A stretch of 12,441 nucleotides of DNA from an uncultured Vampirovibrio sp. (GTDB lineage: Bacteria; Cyanobacteriota; Vampirovibrionia; Gastranaerophilales; Gastranaerophilaceae). Where the stretch lies: assembly GCA_910579975.1 (NCBI GenBank), contig CAJTWU010000026.1, forward strand, positions 1 to 12,441, in the 5' to 3' direction. Numbering within the stretch: the stretch's first letter is position 1; the number at the start of each line of letters is the position of its first letter. The notes under the pieces were generated by a model, which did not search any database, had not been told where the DNA came from, and worked only from the letters and a program-made list of their open reading frames with translations. Shown here piece after piece: positions 6,584 through 12,441 of this stretch. The position numbers and the translations under genes were made by a program.

Positions 6584-8007
6584 TGCCATTTTTCATCTTA
6601 TTAGCTATTATTTTAAGATTGATTAATATAGATAAACCCGAAGGTCTTTGGAATGATGAGTATGTAAGCTGGTTTGTTGCTTCAACGCCATTTATTAAGG
6701 GGTTTTGGCAAGAAGTCTTAAAGCAATGCCATATGCCTCTTTATTATTTGTATTTAAAACCGTTTACTACATGCAGTGATGTGGTAATGAGAATAACTTC
6801 AGTTATTCCTTCTGTGATTTCTGTTTATGTAATGTATTTAACGGGAAAAGAGTTTTCAAAAAAAACTGCTGTTTATGCCGGTTTGTTAACATCTGTCCTG
6901 TCATTTTTAGTTTATTATGCTCAAGAAGTAAGATTTTACTCTCTGTTATTTTTATTTTCAGCTTTATTGCTTTTATTTACAGAGAGAATTCTAAATAATA
7001 AAAAAGGCTGGATAGGTTATATATTATCCTCGTTATTGATTTTATCAACTCATGTCCTCGGTGGGATTTATGTATTTTTTAATACGATGTATGTTTTATA
7101 TCGAAAAAAGAAATTATCTAAATGGGTAATCTTTGTTCCATTTGTTCTTTTACCTATTTTACCTTTTGCTTTAAATATTTTAAAGATGCTTCCATCTTCT
7201 CAGTGGTGGGGAGTTTTTTCTTATACTAATATATTATTTCTATTTAGTGACTTTTTTTCACCAATACTTACTAATAATGTTAATGCACCTCCGGAGTTCT
7301 TTTATAAAAAAGATTTCCTATGGTCATTATTAATTCTTGTGCCGACTTTAATTGGTGTATTTGGAATATTTCGAGGAGCAAATAAACAGCGCGGATTAAT
7401 AGCAGTTTGTACGGCTGTAATAACTGTTATGTCAATTCTGGCTGTTTGCGGTAAACTGGTATTTATTACCAAATATGCAATAGAAATCTTGCCTGCACTT
7501 CTTTTATTATTTGTACTGGGTATAAATGATAAACTTTTTGTTTTATTTATAACTTTTCATTTGTTTGCAATTTTTACACCTTTTTATGTTACAAAAATTC
7601 CAAGATTAGAAGGTCATAAGATTGTAGGTAATATTTTAAATAAACAAAACCCTGATAAAGTGATTTATACATATTACTCAAAAGATAGATTTTTAAAGTA
7701 TCTTGATAAAGAGTTTCCTTCTTATTGGATAGATAAAACAAAGCGCTTTGTTTATCTGGATAATCCTACCTTAATCTTGAATGAGATTGAAATAGGAGAC
7801 CGTATTTCAGTTGTTTTTTTGGATAGTGTAAGTTTTGTTCCTGAAAATAGAATAGAAGAAGCTAAAAACCGTAGTTTGCCTGAAATGTATGTAACTTTTT
7901 CAATAATTAAGAATGCGTTGATTAAGGAGCTGAATGATAACTATAAGGATTTTGATGTGAAAAATAATGGCAGTTGGACTGTTATTACAGCAACCCGCTT
8001 TAAATAA
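6583..8007 (+). CDS. Membrane GT-C glycosyltransferase (ArnT/PMT-like, family 39 type)
   Basis: A 474-residue polytopic membrane protein. The first hydrophobic helix is followed by GLWNDEYVSW (21-30). An acidic DE in the first outer loop is the catalytic hallmark of GT-C enzymes that use lipid-linked sugars. About ten more hydrophobic helices follow up to roughly residue 350, then a soluble C-terminal domain of about 120 residues. It probably transfers a sugar from a polyprenyl-phosphate donor on the outer face of the inner membrane. The acceptor cannot be told. The GTG start shares its G with the preceding TAG and has AGAGGTG just upstream, so it is coupled to the UDP-xylose synthase. The pairing suggests pentose-containing glycan assembly, which is inference. 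No terminator is clear after it. Confidence 0.8.
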   Translation: MPFFILLAIILRLINIDKPEGLWNDEYVSWFVASTPFIKGFWQEVLKQCHMPLYYLYLKPFTTCSDVVMRITSVIPSVISVYVMYLTGKEFSKKTAVYAGLLTSVLSFLVYYAQEVRFYSLLFLFSALLLLFTERILNNKKGWIGYILSSLLILSTHVLGGIYVFFNTMYVLYRKKKLSKWVIFVPFVLLPILPFALNILKMLPSSQWWGVFSYTNILFLFSDFFSPILTNNVNAPPEFFYKKDFLWSLLILVPTLIGVFGIFRGANKQRGLIAVCTAVITVMSILAVCGKLVFITKYAIEILPALLLLFVLGINDKLFVLFITFHLFAIFTPFYVTKIPRLEGHKIVGNILNKQNPDKVIYTYYSKDRFLKYLDKEFPSYWIDKTKRFVYLDNPTLILNEIEIGDRISVVFLDSVSFVPENRIEEAKNRSLPEMYVTFSIIKNALIKELNDNYKDFDVKNNGSWTVITATRFK

Positions 8008-8030
8008 CTTTACAAATCATATCTACCCAC

Positions 8031-8059
8031 TTGACACTAAATTATGCTTTTGTTACGAT
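8031..8059 (+). promoter_or_regulatory. Strong sigma70-type promoter of the rplJ-rplL operon
   Basis: A consensus -35 TTGACA (8031-8036), a 17-base spacer and an extended -10 TGTTACGAT (8051-8059). Predicted transcription start is near 8066, leaving a leader of about 235 bases before rplJ. Confidence 0.8.
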
Positions 8060-8065
8060 GTAAGC

Positions 8066-8215
8066 CTAATCGCAGACAGTTAGTATCCTTAATGTTAGGA
8101 TTTAAACCAACAGGGCTAGCCGAGATTACACAAGAGGTGTACTACACCTTTAAAAATATAAATAGCTTATATTGTGTAGATTTTGTGATTAGAGAAGATT
8201 GCAAAATCTTTTTAG
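8066..8215 (+). promoter_or_regulatory. Ribosomal protein L10 leader (autoregulatory mRNA element)
   Basis: The first part of the rplJ leader has the sequence style of L10 leaders: CGCAGACAGTTAG, then the hairpin ATCCT/AGGAT (8085-8100), then AACAGGGCTAGCCGAGA (8110-8126). A second hairpin is AGGTGT/ACACCT (8135-8149). In other bacteria L10, or the L10-L12 complex, binds this leader and represses its own operon. The position, directly upstream of rplJ and downstream of a strong promoter, agrees. Boundaries are approximate. Confidence 0.75.
8178..8213 (+). terminator. Possible attenuator hairpin in the rplJ leader
   Basis: AGATTTTG (8178-8185) is the exact complement of CAAAATCT (8202-8209), followed by a T-run to 8213. 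A competing hairpin, AAGATT-GCAA-AATCTT (8195-8210), uses the same 3' arm. Two exclusive stems next to a T-run suggest an attenuation switch. All pairs but a few are A-U, so strength is uncertain. A further hairpin, ATACCAG/CTGGTAT, lies at 8225-8245. Confidence 0.4.
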
Positions 8216-8299
8216 TATGAAAGGATACCAGAGTTTTGCTGGTATTACTACTACAAGAAAAAGGTCGAAAAAATTTAAAACATAAAAAAGGAGCAAAAA

Positions 8300-8821
8300 A
8301 TGTCAACAAAAGCTTTTAAACAAGACAAAGTTTCTCTTATTAAAGAGAAGGTTGATAAAGCACAAGTTGCAATTGTTACCGAATACAAAGGATATTCAGT
8401 AGAAGAGATTACTAACCTAAGAAGAGCGCTTCAAAAAGAAGATGGCGATTATATGGTTACAAAAAATACTCTTGCAAAACTTGCTGTTAAGGATACACCT
8501 TACGAAGTTTTGACTGAAACTTTCAAAGGACCAATCGCTATTGCGTTCGGTTTCGGTGATCAAGTAGCACCTGCTAAAGCTTTATCTAAATTTATCAAAG
8601 ATAGCAAAAAAGGCGAAATTATCGCTGCTGCAATGGACGGTAGACTTATGTCTGCTGCTGAAGCAAAAGCACTTGCAACTCTTCCTTCAAAAGAAGAAAT
8701 TTATGCAAAAATGCTTGGCTGCGTGAACTCACCTGCTACTGGTATTGTTGGGTCTATCAATGCAGTTATGGCTTCTCTTACAAGAGCAGTTGCAGCTGTA
8801 CGTGACCAAAAATCAGCGTAG
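8300..8821 (+). CDS. rplJ: 50S ribosomal protein L10
   Basis: The stalk base protein that anchors L7/L12 dimers to 23S rRNA. The 173-residue sequence has the family layout: a basic start (KAFKQDKVSLIKEKVDKAQVAIVTEYKGYSVEEITNLRRAL), the NTLAKLAVK helix and GPIAIAFG, and a C-terminal Ala-rich helix where L7/L12 binds. Length is normal. A perfect AAGGAG lies six bases before the ATG. It is preceded by an L10-type leader, so autogenous control is expected. rplL follows 62 bases later. Confidence 0.97.
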   Translation: MSTKAFKQDKVSLIKEKVDKAQVAIVTEYKGYSVEEITNLRRALQKEDGDYMVTKNTLAKLAVKDTPYEVLTETFKGPIAIAFGFGDQVAPAKALSKFIKDSKKGEIIAAAMDGRLMSAAEAKALATLPSKEEIYAKMLGCVNSPATGIVGSINAVMASLTRAVAAVRDQKSA

Positions 8822-8883
8822 TCAATACGCATAAAAACAAAAAGTAATACTACTACAACAAAATTAATAAAAAGGAGAAAATC

Positions 8884-9258
8884 ATGAGTGTAGAAGCAAT
8901 TTTAGAATCAATTGAAAAATTAACTTTATTAGAAGCTGCTGAATTAGTAAAAGCTATGGAAGAAAAATTCGGCGTATCTGCTGCTGCTCCTGTAGCTGTT
9001 GCTGCTGTAGCTGCTGCTCCAGCTGAAGCTGCTGCTGAAGAAGCTTCTGAAGTTAACGTTATCTTAGCATCAGTTCCTGCTGATAAGAAAATCGCAGTTC
9101 TTAAAGAAGTAAGAGCTATCACTGGCTTAGGCTTAAAAGAAGCTAAAGATTTAGTTGATGGTGCTCCAAAAGCAGTTAAAGAAGGCGTTAAGAAAGAAGA
9201 CGCTGAAGCTATCAAGAAACAACTTGAAGCTGCTGGTGCAACTGTTGAAATCAAATAG
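8884..9258 (+). CDS. rplL: 50S ribosomal protein L7/L12
   Basis: The flexible stalk protein that recruits translation factors. At 124 residues it has the usual three parts: an N-terminal dimerisation helix region (to about 31), an Ala/Pro/Val hinge (about 34-55), and a C-terminal domain with KIAVLKEVRAITGLGLKEAKDLVD, where the factors bind. AAGGAG sits directly upstream. The gap to rplJ carries TACTACTACAA (8848-8858), which also occurs 44 bases before rplJ. It is the last gene of the operon and is followed by a strong terminator. Confidence 0.98.
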   Translation: MSVEAILESIEKLTLLEAAELVKAMEEKFGVSAAAPVAVAAVAAAPAEAAAEEASEVNVILASVPADKKIAVLKEVRAITGLGLKEAKDLVDGAPKAVKEGVKKEDAEAIKKQLEAAGATVEIK

Positions 9259-9280
9259 TTTGACATTTATTTGTTTTAAT

Positions 9281-9316
9281 AAAAAACGAGTTGGGAATTT
9301 CTTAACTCGTTTTTTT
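9281..9316. terminator. Bidirectional terminator between rplL and the oxoamine synthase gene
   Basis: An A-run plus AACGAGTT (to 9292) pairs with AACTCGTT plus a T-run (9304-9316), giving a stem of about 12 bp around an 11-base loop. It works in both directions. The right arm holds the stop codon and last codons (KKTS) of the minus-strand gene. Confidence 0.85.
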
Positions 9317-10525
9317 CATTATTTCAATAGCCCGATCAATTTGTTCATATGTCAAATCTTTCATTACGCAAAGTCTTAATCTGCATTCTTTTCGTCTAAC
9401 CGCCGGATAAGTTACAATATTTGTATAAAGTCCATTCTGGATTAGGTCTTTGTGTATTTTGAATAATTTTTCTTCATCATAAATCATTACGGGAATTATT
9501 GCTGATTGAGACTCAAGGATATCAAAACCTGATGTTATAAGACGAACTTTTAGGTAATTTATTTTATTCCATAGCTCTTCTCGTCCGGCTTTATCTTCCT
9601 CAAATAGTTTAAAAACTTCATTTAAACCAGCTGCTACAGAGGCTGGTAATCCTGTTGAGAAGAAGTATGTACGAGCATATAATCTAAGAAATTGAACTAT
9701 TTCATCAGAGGCTGCGCAATAACCGCCTAAGCCGCCCGGAGATTTGCTTAACATACCGACATGTAAATCTATTTTATTCATAACATTATGATATTCAGCA
9801 GAACCTCGACCTGTCGAACCTACAATTCCTATTCCATGAGCATCATCGACCATAACTTTGCAATTATATTCTTCTGCAAGTTCAGTAATGATATCCAATT
9901 TAGCGATATCTCCATCCATAGAGAATACACCGTCTGTAATAATTAATCTTCCTGTTTGTTCATCAGGTAAGCGTTTTAAAATCCGTTCGAGTCCATTCAT
10001 ATCAGAATGGGGGAATACTTTTATTTCTGCTCCGGAAAGTTTGCAGCCATCAAAGATTGAAGCATGGTTGGCGCTATCATTAATAATAACATCACCAGTG
10101 TTGCAAAGTGCTGAAATGACGCCGATATTTGTGCCATAACCGCTAGGAAAAACTATTGAGTCTTCGGTTTTATAAAATTTTGCAATTCTGCTTTCTAATT
10201 CTTTATGAATTTTTGTTATTCCTAAGTAGTTGGAAACTGTACCCATTCCATAACCGTATTTTTTCAAGGCTTTTGAAGCTTCTTTTATTACTTTCGGATG
10301 TGTAGAAAGATTTAAATAAGAATTAGAGCCCAGCATAAGTACAGATTTGCTTTTGCCAAATTTATCCATTATGGGATATTCACCACTTACTTTATCGAGT
10401 GCAATAAATCCAAGACCTTCGTTTCCAGTAAGAGCTCCGCTTGTTAAAACTTTATTTACTTTTTTTGCTTTACTAAATAAATCTTCGCCGTTTTCGGTAA
10501 TTAGAAAACTTTCAAATTTAGACAT
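9302..10525 (-). CDS. Alpha-oxoamine synthase family PLP enzyme (BioF/Kbl/serine palmitoyltransferase type)
   Basis: Family members condense an amino acid with an acyl-CoA, losing CO2, to give an amino-ketone. The 407-residue protein shows the fold-type I PLP features. NDSANHASIFDG (149-160) provides the His stacked on the cofactor, DDAHGIG (227-233) the Asp-x-His, and MLSKSPGG (258-265) the Schiff-base lysine, Lys261. GSNSYLNLSTHPKVI (66-80) is the family substrate-entry region. In GYGMGTVSNYLGITKIHKELE (91-111) most relatives have Arg after Ser or Val (GSR, SVR); here it is S-N. The gene has a longer N-terminal tail than BioF, about 30 residues. A good site, AGGAG, precedes ATG 10525. Biotin, threonine-degradation and sphingolipid roles are all open, with no pathway neighbours to choose between them. 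Confidence 0.85.
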   Translation of the reverse strand: MSKFESFLITENGEDLFSKAKKVNKVLTSGALTGNEGLGFIALDKVSGEYPIMDKFGKSKSVLMLGSNSYLNLSTHPKVIKEASKALKKYGYGMGTVSNYLGITKIHKELESRIAKFYKTEDSIVFPSGYGTNIGVISALCNTGDVIINDSANHASIFDGCKLSGAEIKVFPHSDMNGLERILKRLPDEQTGRLIITDGVFSMDGDIAKLDIITELAEEYNCKVMVDDAHGIGIVGSTGRGSAEYHNVMNKIDLHVGMLSKSPGGLGGYCAASDEIVQFLRLYARTYFFSTGLPASVAAGLNEVFKLFEEDKAGREELWNKINYLKVRLITSGFDILESQSAIIPVMIYDEEKLFKIHKDLIQNGLYTNIVTYPAVRRKECRLRLCVMKDLTYEQIDRAIEIMKKTS

Positions 10526-10696
10526 AACTTAAACTCCTGATAATTTATATCAAAACAGGAATAAAATTTAAGTGAAATTGCCCGATTGAATTATTTCTCT
10601 TGAACAGCGGCTGCAAAGCCTGTTATTGGTTGATAGTATTTAAAAACCGCGGTGTAGAAGAAAATGAAGCTAATGTAAAGATTTGTGTTTTTGCTA

Positions 10697-10725
10697 TTCA
10701 AATCAATATTCAAAGGTTATATAAT
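10697..10725 (+). promoter_or_regulatory. Candidate promoter of the 72-aa gene
   Basis: TTCAAA (10697-10702), a 17-base spacer and a perfect TATAAT (10720-10725). The predicted start, near 10732, is only about two bases before the ATG at 10734, so the mRNA would be essentially leaderless. Confidence 0.45.
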
Positions 10726-10733
10726 ATAAATAT

Positions 10734-10952
10734 ATGTATATCGTCAAAAATTTGAAGGACTATGATTTGTCCCTCAAACAGCGAATATTTGCTGGTTATA
10801 TTAAGGATAATGTGGACTCGTTTGCTTGCTTTGAAAAAGTGACAAACCGTACTGCTTTGCGTAAATATTTTGCACCTAATAACGATTATGAAATTTATAC
10901 AACTGCAATTGCAGACCCGGCAACCTTGACCAAGAGGGCAATAGCCGGTTAG
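10734..10952 (+). CDS. Small unrecognised protein (72 aa), possibly leaderless
   Basis: A soluble, slightly basic protein with aromatic and charged residues spread as in a folded domain: YIVKNLKDYDLSLKQRIFAG, then FACFEKVTNRTALRKYFAP and YEIYTTAIADP. There is no signal peptide or membrane segment. No ribosome site precedes the ATG. A perfect -10 TATAAT ends nine bases before it, which would give a leaderless message. The stop codon lies within a small hairpin, GTTAG/CTAAC (10948-10962), followed by TTTCTTCTT, perhaps a weak terminator. Codon use resembles its neighbours. I recognise no family. It is short enough that it might be spurious. Confidence 0.5.
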   Translation: MYIVKNLKDYDLSLKQRIFAGYIKDNVDSFACFEKVTNRTALRKYFAPNNDYEIYTTAIADPATLTKRAIAG

Positions 10953-10969
10953 GTAGTCTAACTTTCTTC

Positions 10970-10998
10970 TTGACTGTAAATTGTGTTTTAGTTAGCAT
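10970..10998 (+). promoter_or_regulatory. Possible upstream promoter of the efflux operon
   Basis: TTGACT (10970-10975), a 17-base spacer and TAGCAT (10993-10998). The -35 is good and the -10 matches four of six bases. The palindrome at 11000-11014 would lie over its start site. Confidence 0.3.
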
Positions 10999-11016
10999 GC
11001 AATATTGAATATTGTA
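10998..11016. promoter_or_regulatory. Palindrome upstream of the efflux operon (possible operator)
   Basis: CAATATT-G-AATATTG (11000-11014) is a perfect dyad of 7 bases on each side of one central base. Counting the flanking TG (10998-10999) and TA (11015-11016), 8 of 9 positions on each side are symmetrical. Its arms differ from those of the tandem pair at 11033-11064. Confidence 0.4.
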
Positions 11017-11032
11017 AAAACTAATAGTTTTG

Positions 11033-11064
11033 TGTTGTAAATATAACATGTTGCAAATGCAACA
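11033..11064. promoter_or_regulatory. Two abutting 16-bp operator-like palindromes
   Basis: TGTTGTAAATATAACA (11033-11048, one mismatched pair) is directly followed by TGTTGCAAATGCAACA (11049-11064, perfect). The consensus is TGTTGYAAATRYAACA in head-to-tail copies with no spacer. The second copy contains the predicted -35 TTGCAA. This is what a repressor-controlled efflux promoter looks like (TetR- or MarR-type regulators are usual for such pumps), but the regulator is not in the window. Confidence 0.6.
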
Positions 11065-11079
11065 TACCTGTGTTAATAT
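11051..11079 (+). promoter_or_regulatory. Predicted main promoter of the RND efflux operon
   Basis: TTGCAA (11051-11056), a 17-base spacer and an extended -10 TGTTAATAT (11071-11079). The -35 lies inside the perfect operator palindrome. The predicted start is near 11086, about 20 bases before the adaptor gene. Confidence 0.55.
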
Positions 11080-11107
11080 TCTTTTAATTATTAATATTGG
11101 AGAGGGA

Positions 11108-12289
11108 ATGAGAAAAAATATATTTATTATTGTAGGTATAGTAATTGCATTAATATTGGGCAGAATGCTTTTATCTAATATGGATAAAATGAGATCTGCT
11201 AAGGCAAGAGCCGGTATGATGACACCTTCTGTAACAGTTTCAGAAGTTAACACCAGAAATGTTGTTCGTCAATTTGGCGCAAATGCTCGTGTAATGGCGA
11301 AATACAGAGTAGATGTTCTTGCTCGTATTAGCGGATACCTTACAAAAAGTTACTTCAAAGAAGGTGATTATGTAAAAGCCGGACAGGTGTTGTTTGAAAT
11401 TGAACCTGAACAATATCAATTTGCAGCAACAAAAGCAAAAGCTGATATGGATAATGCCCGTTCAATGTCAAATTATTATCAAAAACAGCTAGCAAGATAT
11501 GAAGAGCTTGTAAAACAGGATTATGTAGCACGTTCAGATTATGATAATGCTTTAGCTCAATATGATGCTTATTCTGCTCAAATGGATAGTGCAGAAAGTG
11601 CATATCGTGATGCTCAAAGAAATTTGGGCTATACAAAAGTTAAGTCTCCTGTTGATGGTCGTGTTGGTATTATTGCGGTTACTGTAGGTAACTTTGTAAA
11701 TTCTACAATTGGAGCTTTGACTACAATTAACAGTTCAAATCCAATGTATGTAGTCTTTAATATAAACTCAAAAGACTATGCCGAGCTTGTTAGAATTGAC
11801 GGTGCAAAAGCAGAACGTGATGTAGAATTCTTTTTTAGCACAGGTCAAAAATATGAACATAAAGGCGTTCAGGATTTTTATGATAACAAAGTTGATGAGT
11901 CAACAGGTACAATTACTCTAAGAGCAACCTTCCCAAATCCGGATGATAGACTTCTTCAAGGTGATTTTGGACGCGTAATTATTTATTCAAAATCAAAAGA
12001 CGATTTACCGATTGTTCCTCAAAGCGCAACTTTGGAAAATCAGGAAGGTTTGTATGTTTATGTTTTGGATGAACAAAATTTACCTAAAATGGTTTATATA
12101 AAGACAATGGGGCAAACTGAAGATAATATGTGGATTGTTTCTGAGGGAGTAAATAAAGGGGATAAAATTTTAACTTCAGGAATGCAGAAAGTTATTCCTG
12201 GAAAGCCGGTAAGGATAGTAGACTCTATTCCTCAAGAGACACAACAGCCTAAAAAACAGGGTTTCTTTGATAAAATAAGGAAAAAATAA
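11108..12289 (+). CDS. RND efflux periplasmic adaptor subunit (AcrA/MexA type)
   Basis: A membrane-fusion protein that links an inner-membrane RND pump to an outer-membrane channel. Of 393 residues, 4-22 form a hydrophobic anchor (IFIIVGIVIALILG). No lipobox Cys follows, so it is anchored as a single-span protein rather than a lipoprotein. Next come the lipoyl half-motif (ARISGYLTKSYFKEGDYVKAGQVLFEI, about 72-98), a helical hairpin rich in Ala, Gln and Tyr (about 103-165), the second lipoyl half (VKSPVDGRVGIIAVTVGNFV), and the beta-barrel and membrane-proximal domains ending in a basic tail. I choose ATG 11108 because GGAGAGG lies just before it and the anchor follows at once. The TTG at 11030 would read through the operators. 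The stop overlaps the pump ATG by one base. Confidence 0.92.
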   Translation: MRKNIFIIVGIVIALILGRMLLSNMDKMRSAKARAGMMTPSVTVSEVNTRNVVRQFGANARVMAKYRVDVLARISGYLTKSYFKEGDYVKAGQVLFEIEPEQYQFAATKAKADMDNARSMSNYYQKQLARYEELVKQDYVARSDYDNALAQYDAYSAQMDSAESAYRDAQRNLGYTKVKSPVDGRVGIIAVTVGNFVNSTIGALTTINSSNPMYVVFNINSKDYAELVRIDGAKAERDVEFFFSTGQKYEHKGVQDFYDNKVDESTGTITLRATFPNPDDRLLQGDFGRVIIYSKSKDDLPIVPQSATLENQEGLYVYVLDEQNLPKMVYIKTMGQTEDNMWIVSEGVNKGDKILTSGMQKVIPGKPVRIVDSIPQETQQPKKQGFFDKIRKK

Positions 12290-12441
12290 TGGCAGGTAAT
12301 TTATTTATAAAACGTCCAAAATTTGCAATAGTTATATCTATAGCAATTATATTAGCAGGGTTGATTTCTCTAACAACATTACCGTTAGAGGAATATCCGT
12401 CTATAACACCGCCTCAGGTTATTGTTAATGCAACTTATGCC
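12289..12441 (+). CDS. RND efflux pump inner-membrane transporter (AcrB/HAE1 type), 3' truncated
   Basis: Only the first 51 codons are in the window. They match the RND pump N-terminus: FIKRPKFAIVISIAIILAG (first membrane helix), then LTTLPLEEYPSITPPQVIV, with the conserved L-P-x3-Y-P-x-I-x-P-P-x-V of hydrophobe/amphiphile exporters. The ATG shares its A with the preceding TAA, and AAGG lies nine bases upstream. It is the proton-driven pump that works with the adaptor. An outer-membrane channel gene may follow outside the window. Confidence 0.93.
   Translation, partial: MAGNLFIKRPKFAIVISIAIILAGLISLTTLPLEEYPSITPPQVIVNATYA

Noticed and set aside
8853..9266. Long minus-strand open frame opposite rplL
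   Set aside because: It is a shadow of the Ala-rich rplL reading frame, with low-complexity Ser/Ala/Thr composition and no ribosome site.
10536..10559. Imperfect dyad CCTGATA...TATC...CAGG before the oxoamine synthase gene
   Set aside because: The arms are interrupted and AT-rich, and no good -35/-10 pair is tied to it. Too weak to call an operator.
11030..11107. TTG start at 11030 for the efflux adaptor
   Set aside because: The added residues would be encoded by the operator palindromes and promoter, and the membrane anchor begins right after ATG 11108.

Overview
The window is AT-rich and reads as chromosomal DNA of a Gram-negative-type bacterium. It holds the start of an RND efflux operon (periplasmic adaptor plus inner-membrane pump), a YbgC-type thioesterase, a UDP-glucuronate decarboxylase with a membrane glycosyltransferase, and the rplJ-rplL ribosomal operon. 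Base composition, codon use and several unrecognised small helical proteins are compatible with the non-photosynthetic cyanobacterial relatives (Vampirovibrionia/Gastranaerophilales). This is an impression from style, not a demonstrated placement.

Layout. 1-337: 3' end of an unrecognised gene, closed by a strong two-way terminator. 338-624: intergenic stretch holding a GC-richer, palindromic segment framed by an 8-bp complementary pair; I read it as a possible structured RNA of about 160 nt. 625-1056: an unrecognised helical, probably coiled-coil protein. 1060-5567: a tight minus-strand cluster of seven genes, transcribed in the order ybgC-like thioesterase, RluB/RsuA-family pseudouridine synthase, coaE, a DNA methyltransferase-like gene, a DUF167/YggU gene, a 100-aa protein with a repeated RWYD motif, and a YuiF/NhaC-like antiporter. 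Genes overlap or nearly touch, so translational coupling is likely. 5594-8007: a divergent plus-strand pair, UDP-xylose synthase and a GT-C glycosyltransferase, sharing one base and driven by an extended -10 promoter. 8031-9316: a ribosomal stalk operon with promoter, L10-type leader, rplJ, rplL and a two-way terminator. 9302-10525 (minus): an alpha-oxoamine synthase whose last codons lie inside that terminator. 10734-10952: a small, possibly leaderless gene. 10953-11107: a compact control region with three palindromes, two of them abutting 16-bp copies on the -35 of the predicted promoter. 11108-12441: an RND adaptor gene and the first 51 codons of the pump gene.

How the genes work together. 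UDP-xylose synthase and the GT-C enzyme probably supply and transfer sugars for a cell-surface glycan. The minus-strand cluster mixes housekeeping functions (rRNA modification, CoA synthesis) with less defined genes, as is common in compact genomes. The efflux pair is probably repressor-controlled through the tandem operators, but no regulator gene is in the window. I found no CRISPR array, transposase, phage gene or tRNA. The strongest leads for something undescribed are the 413-570 RNA candidate and the tandem operator array before the efflux genes.
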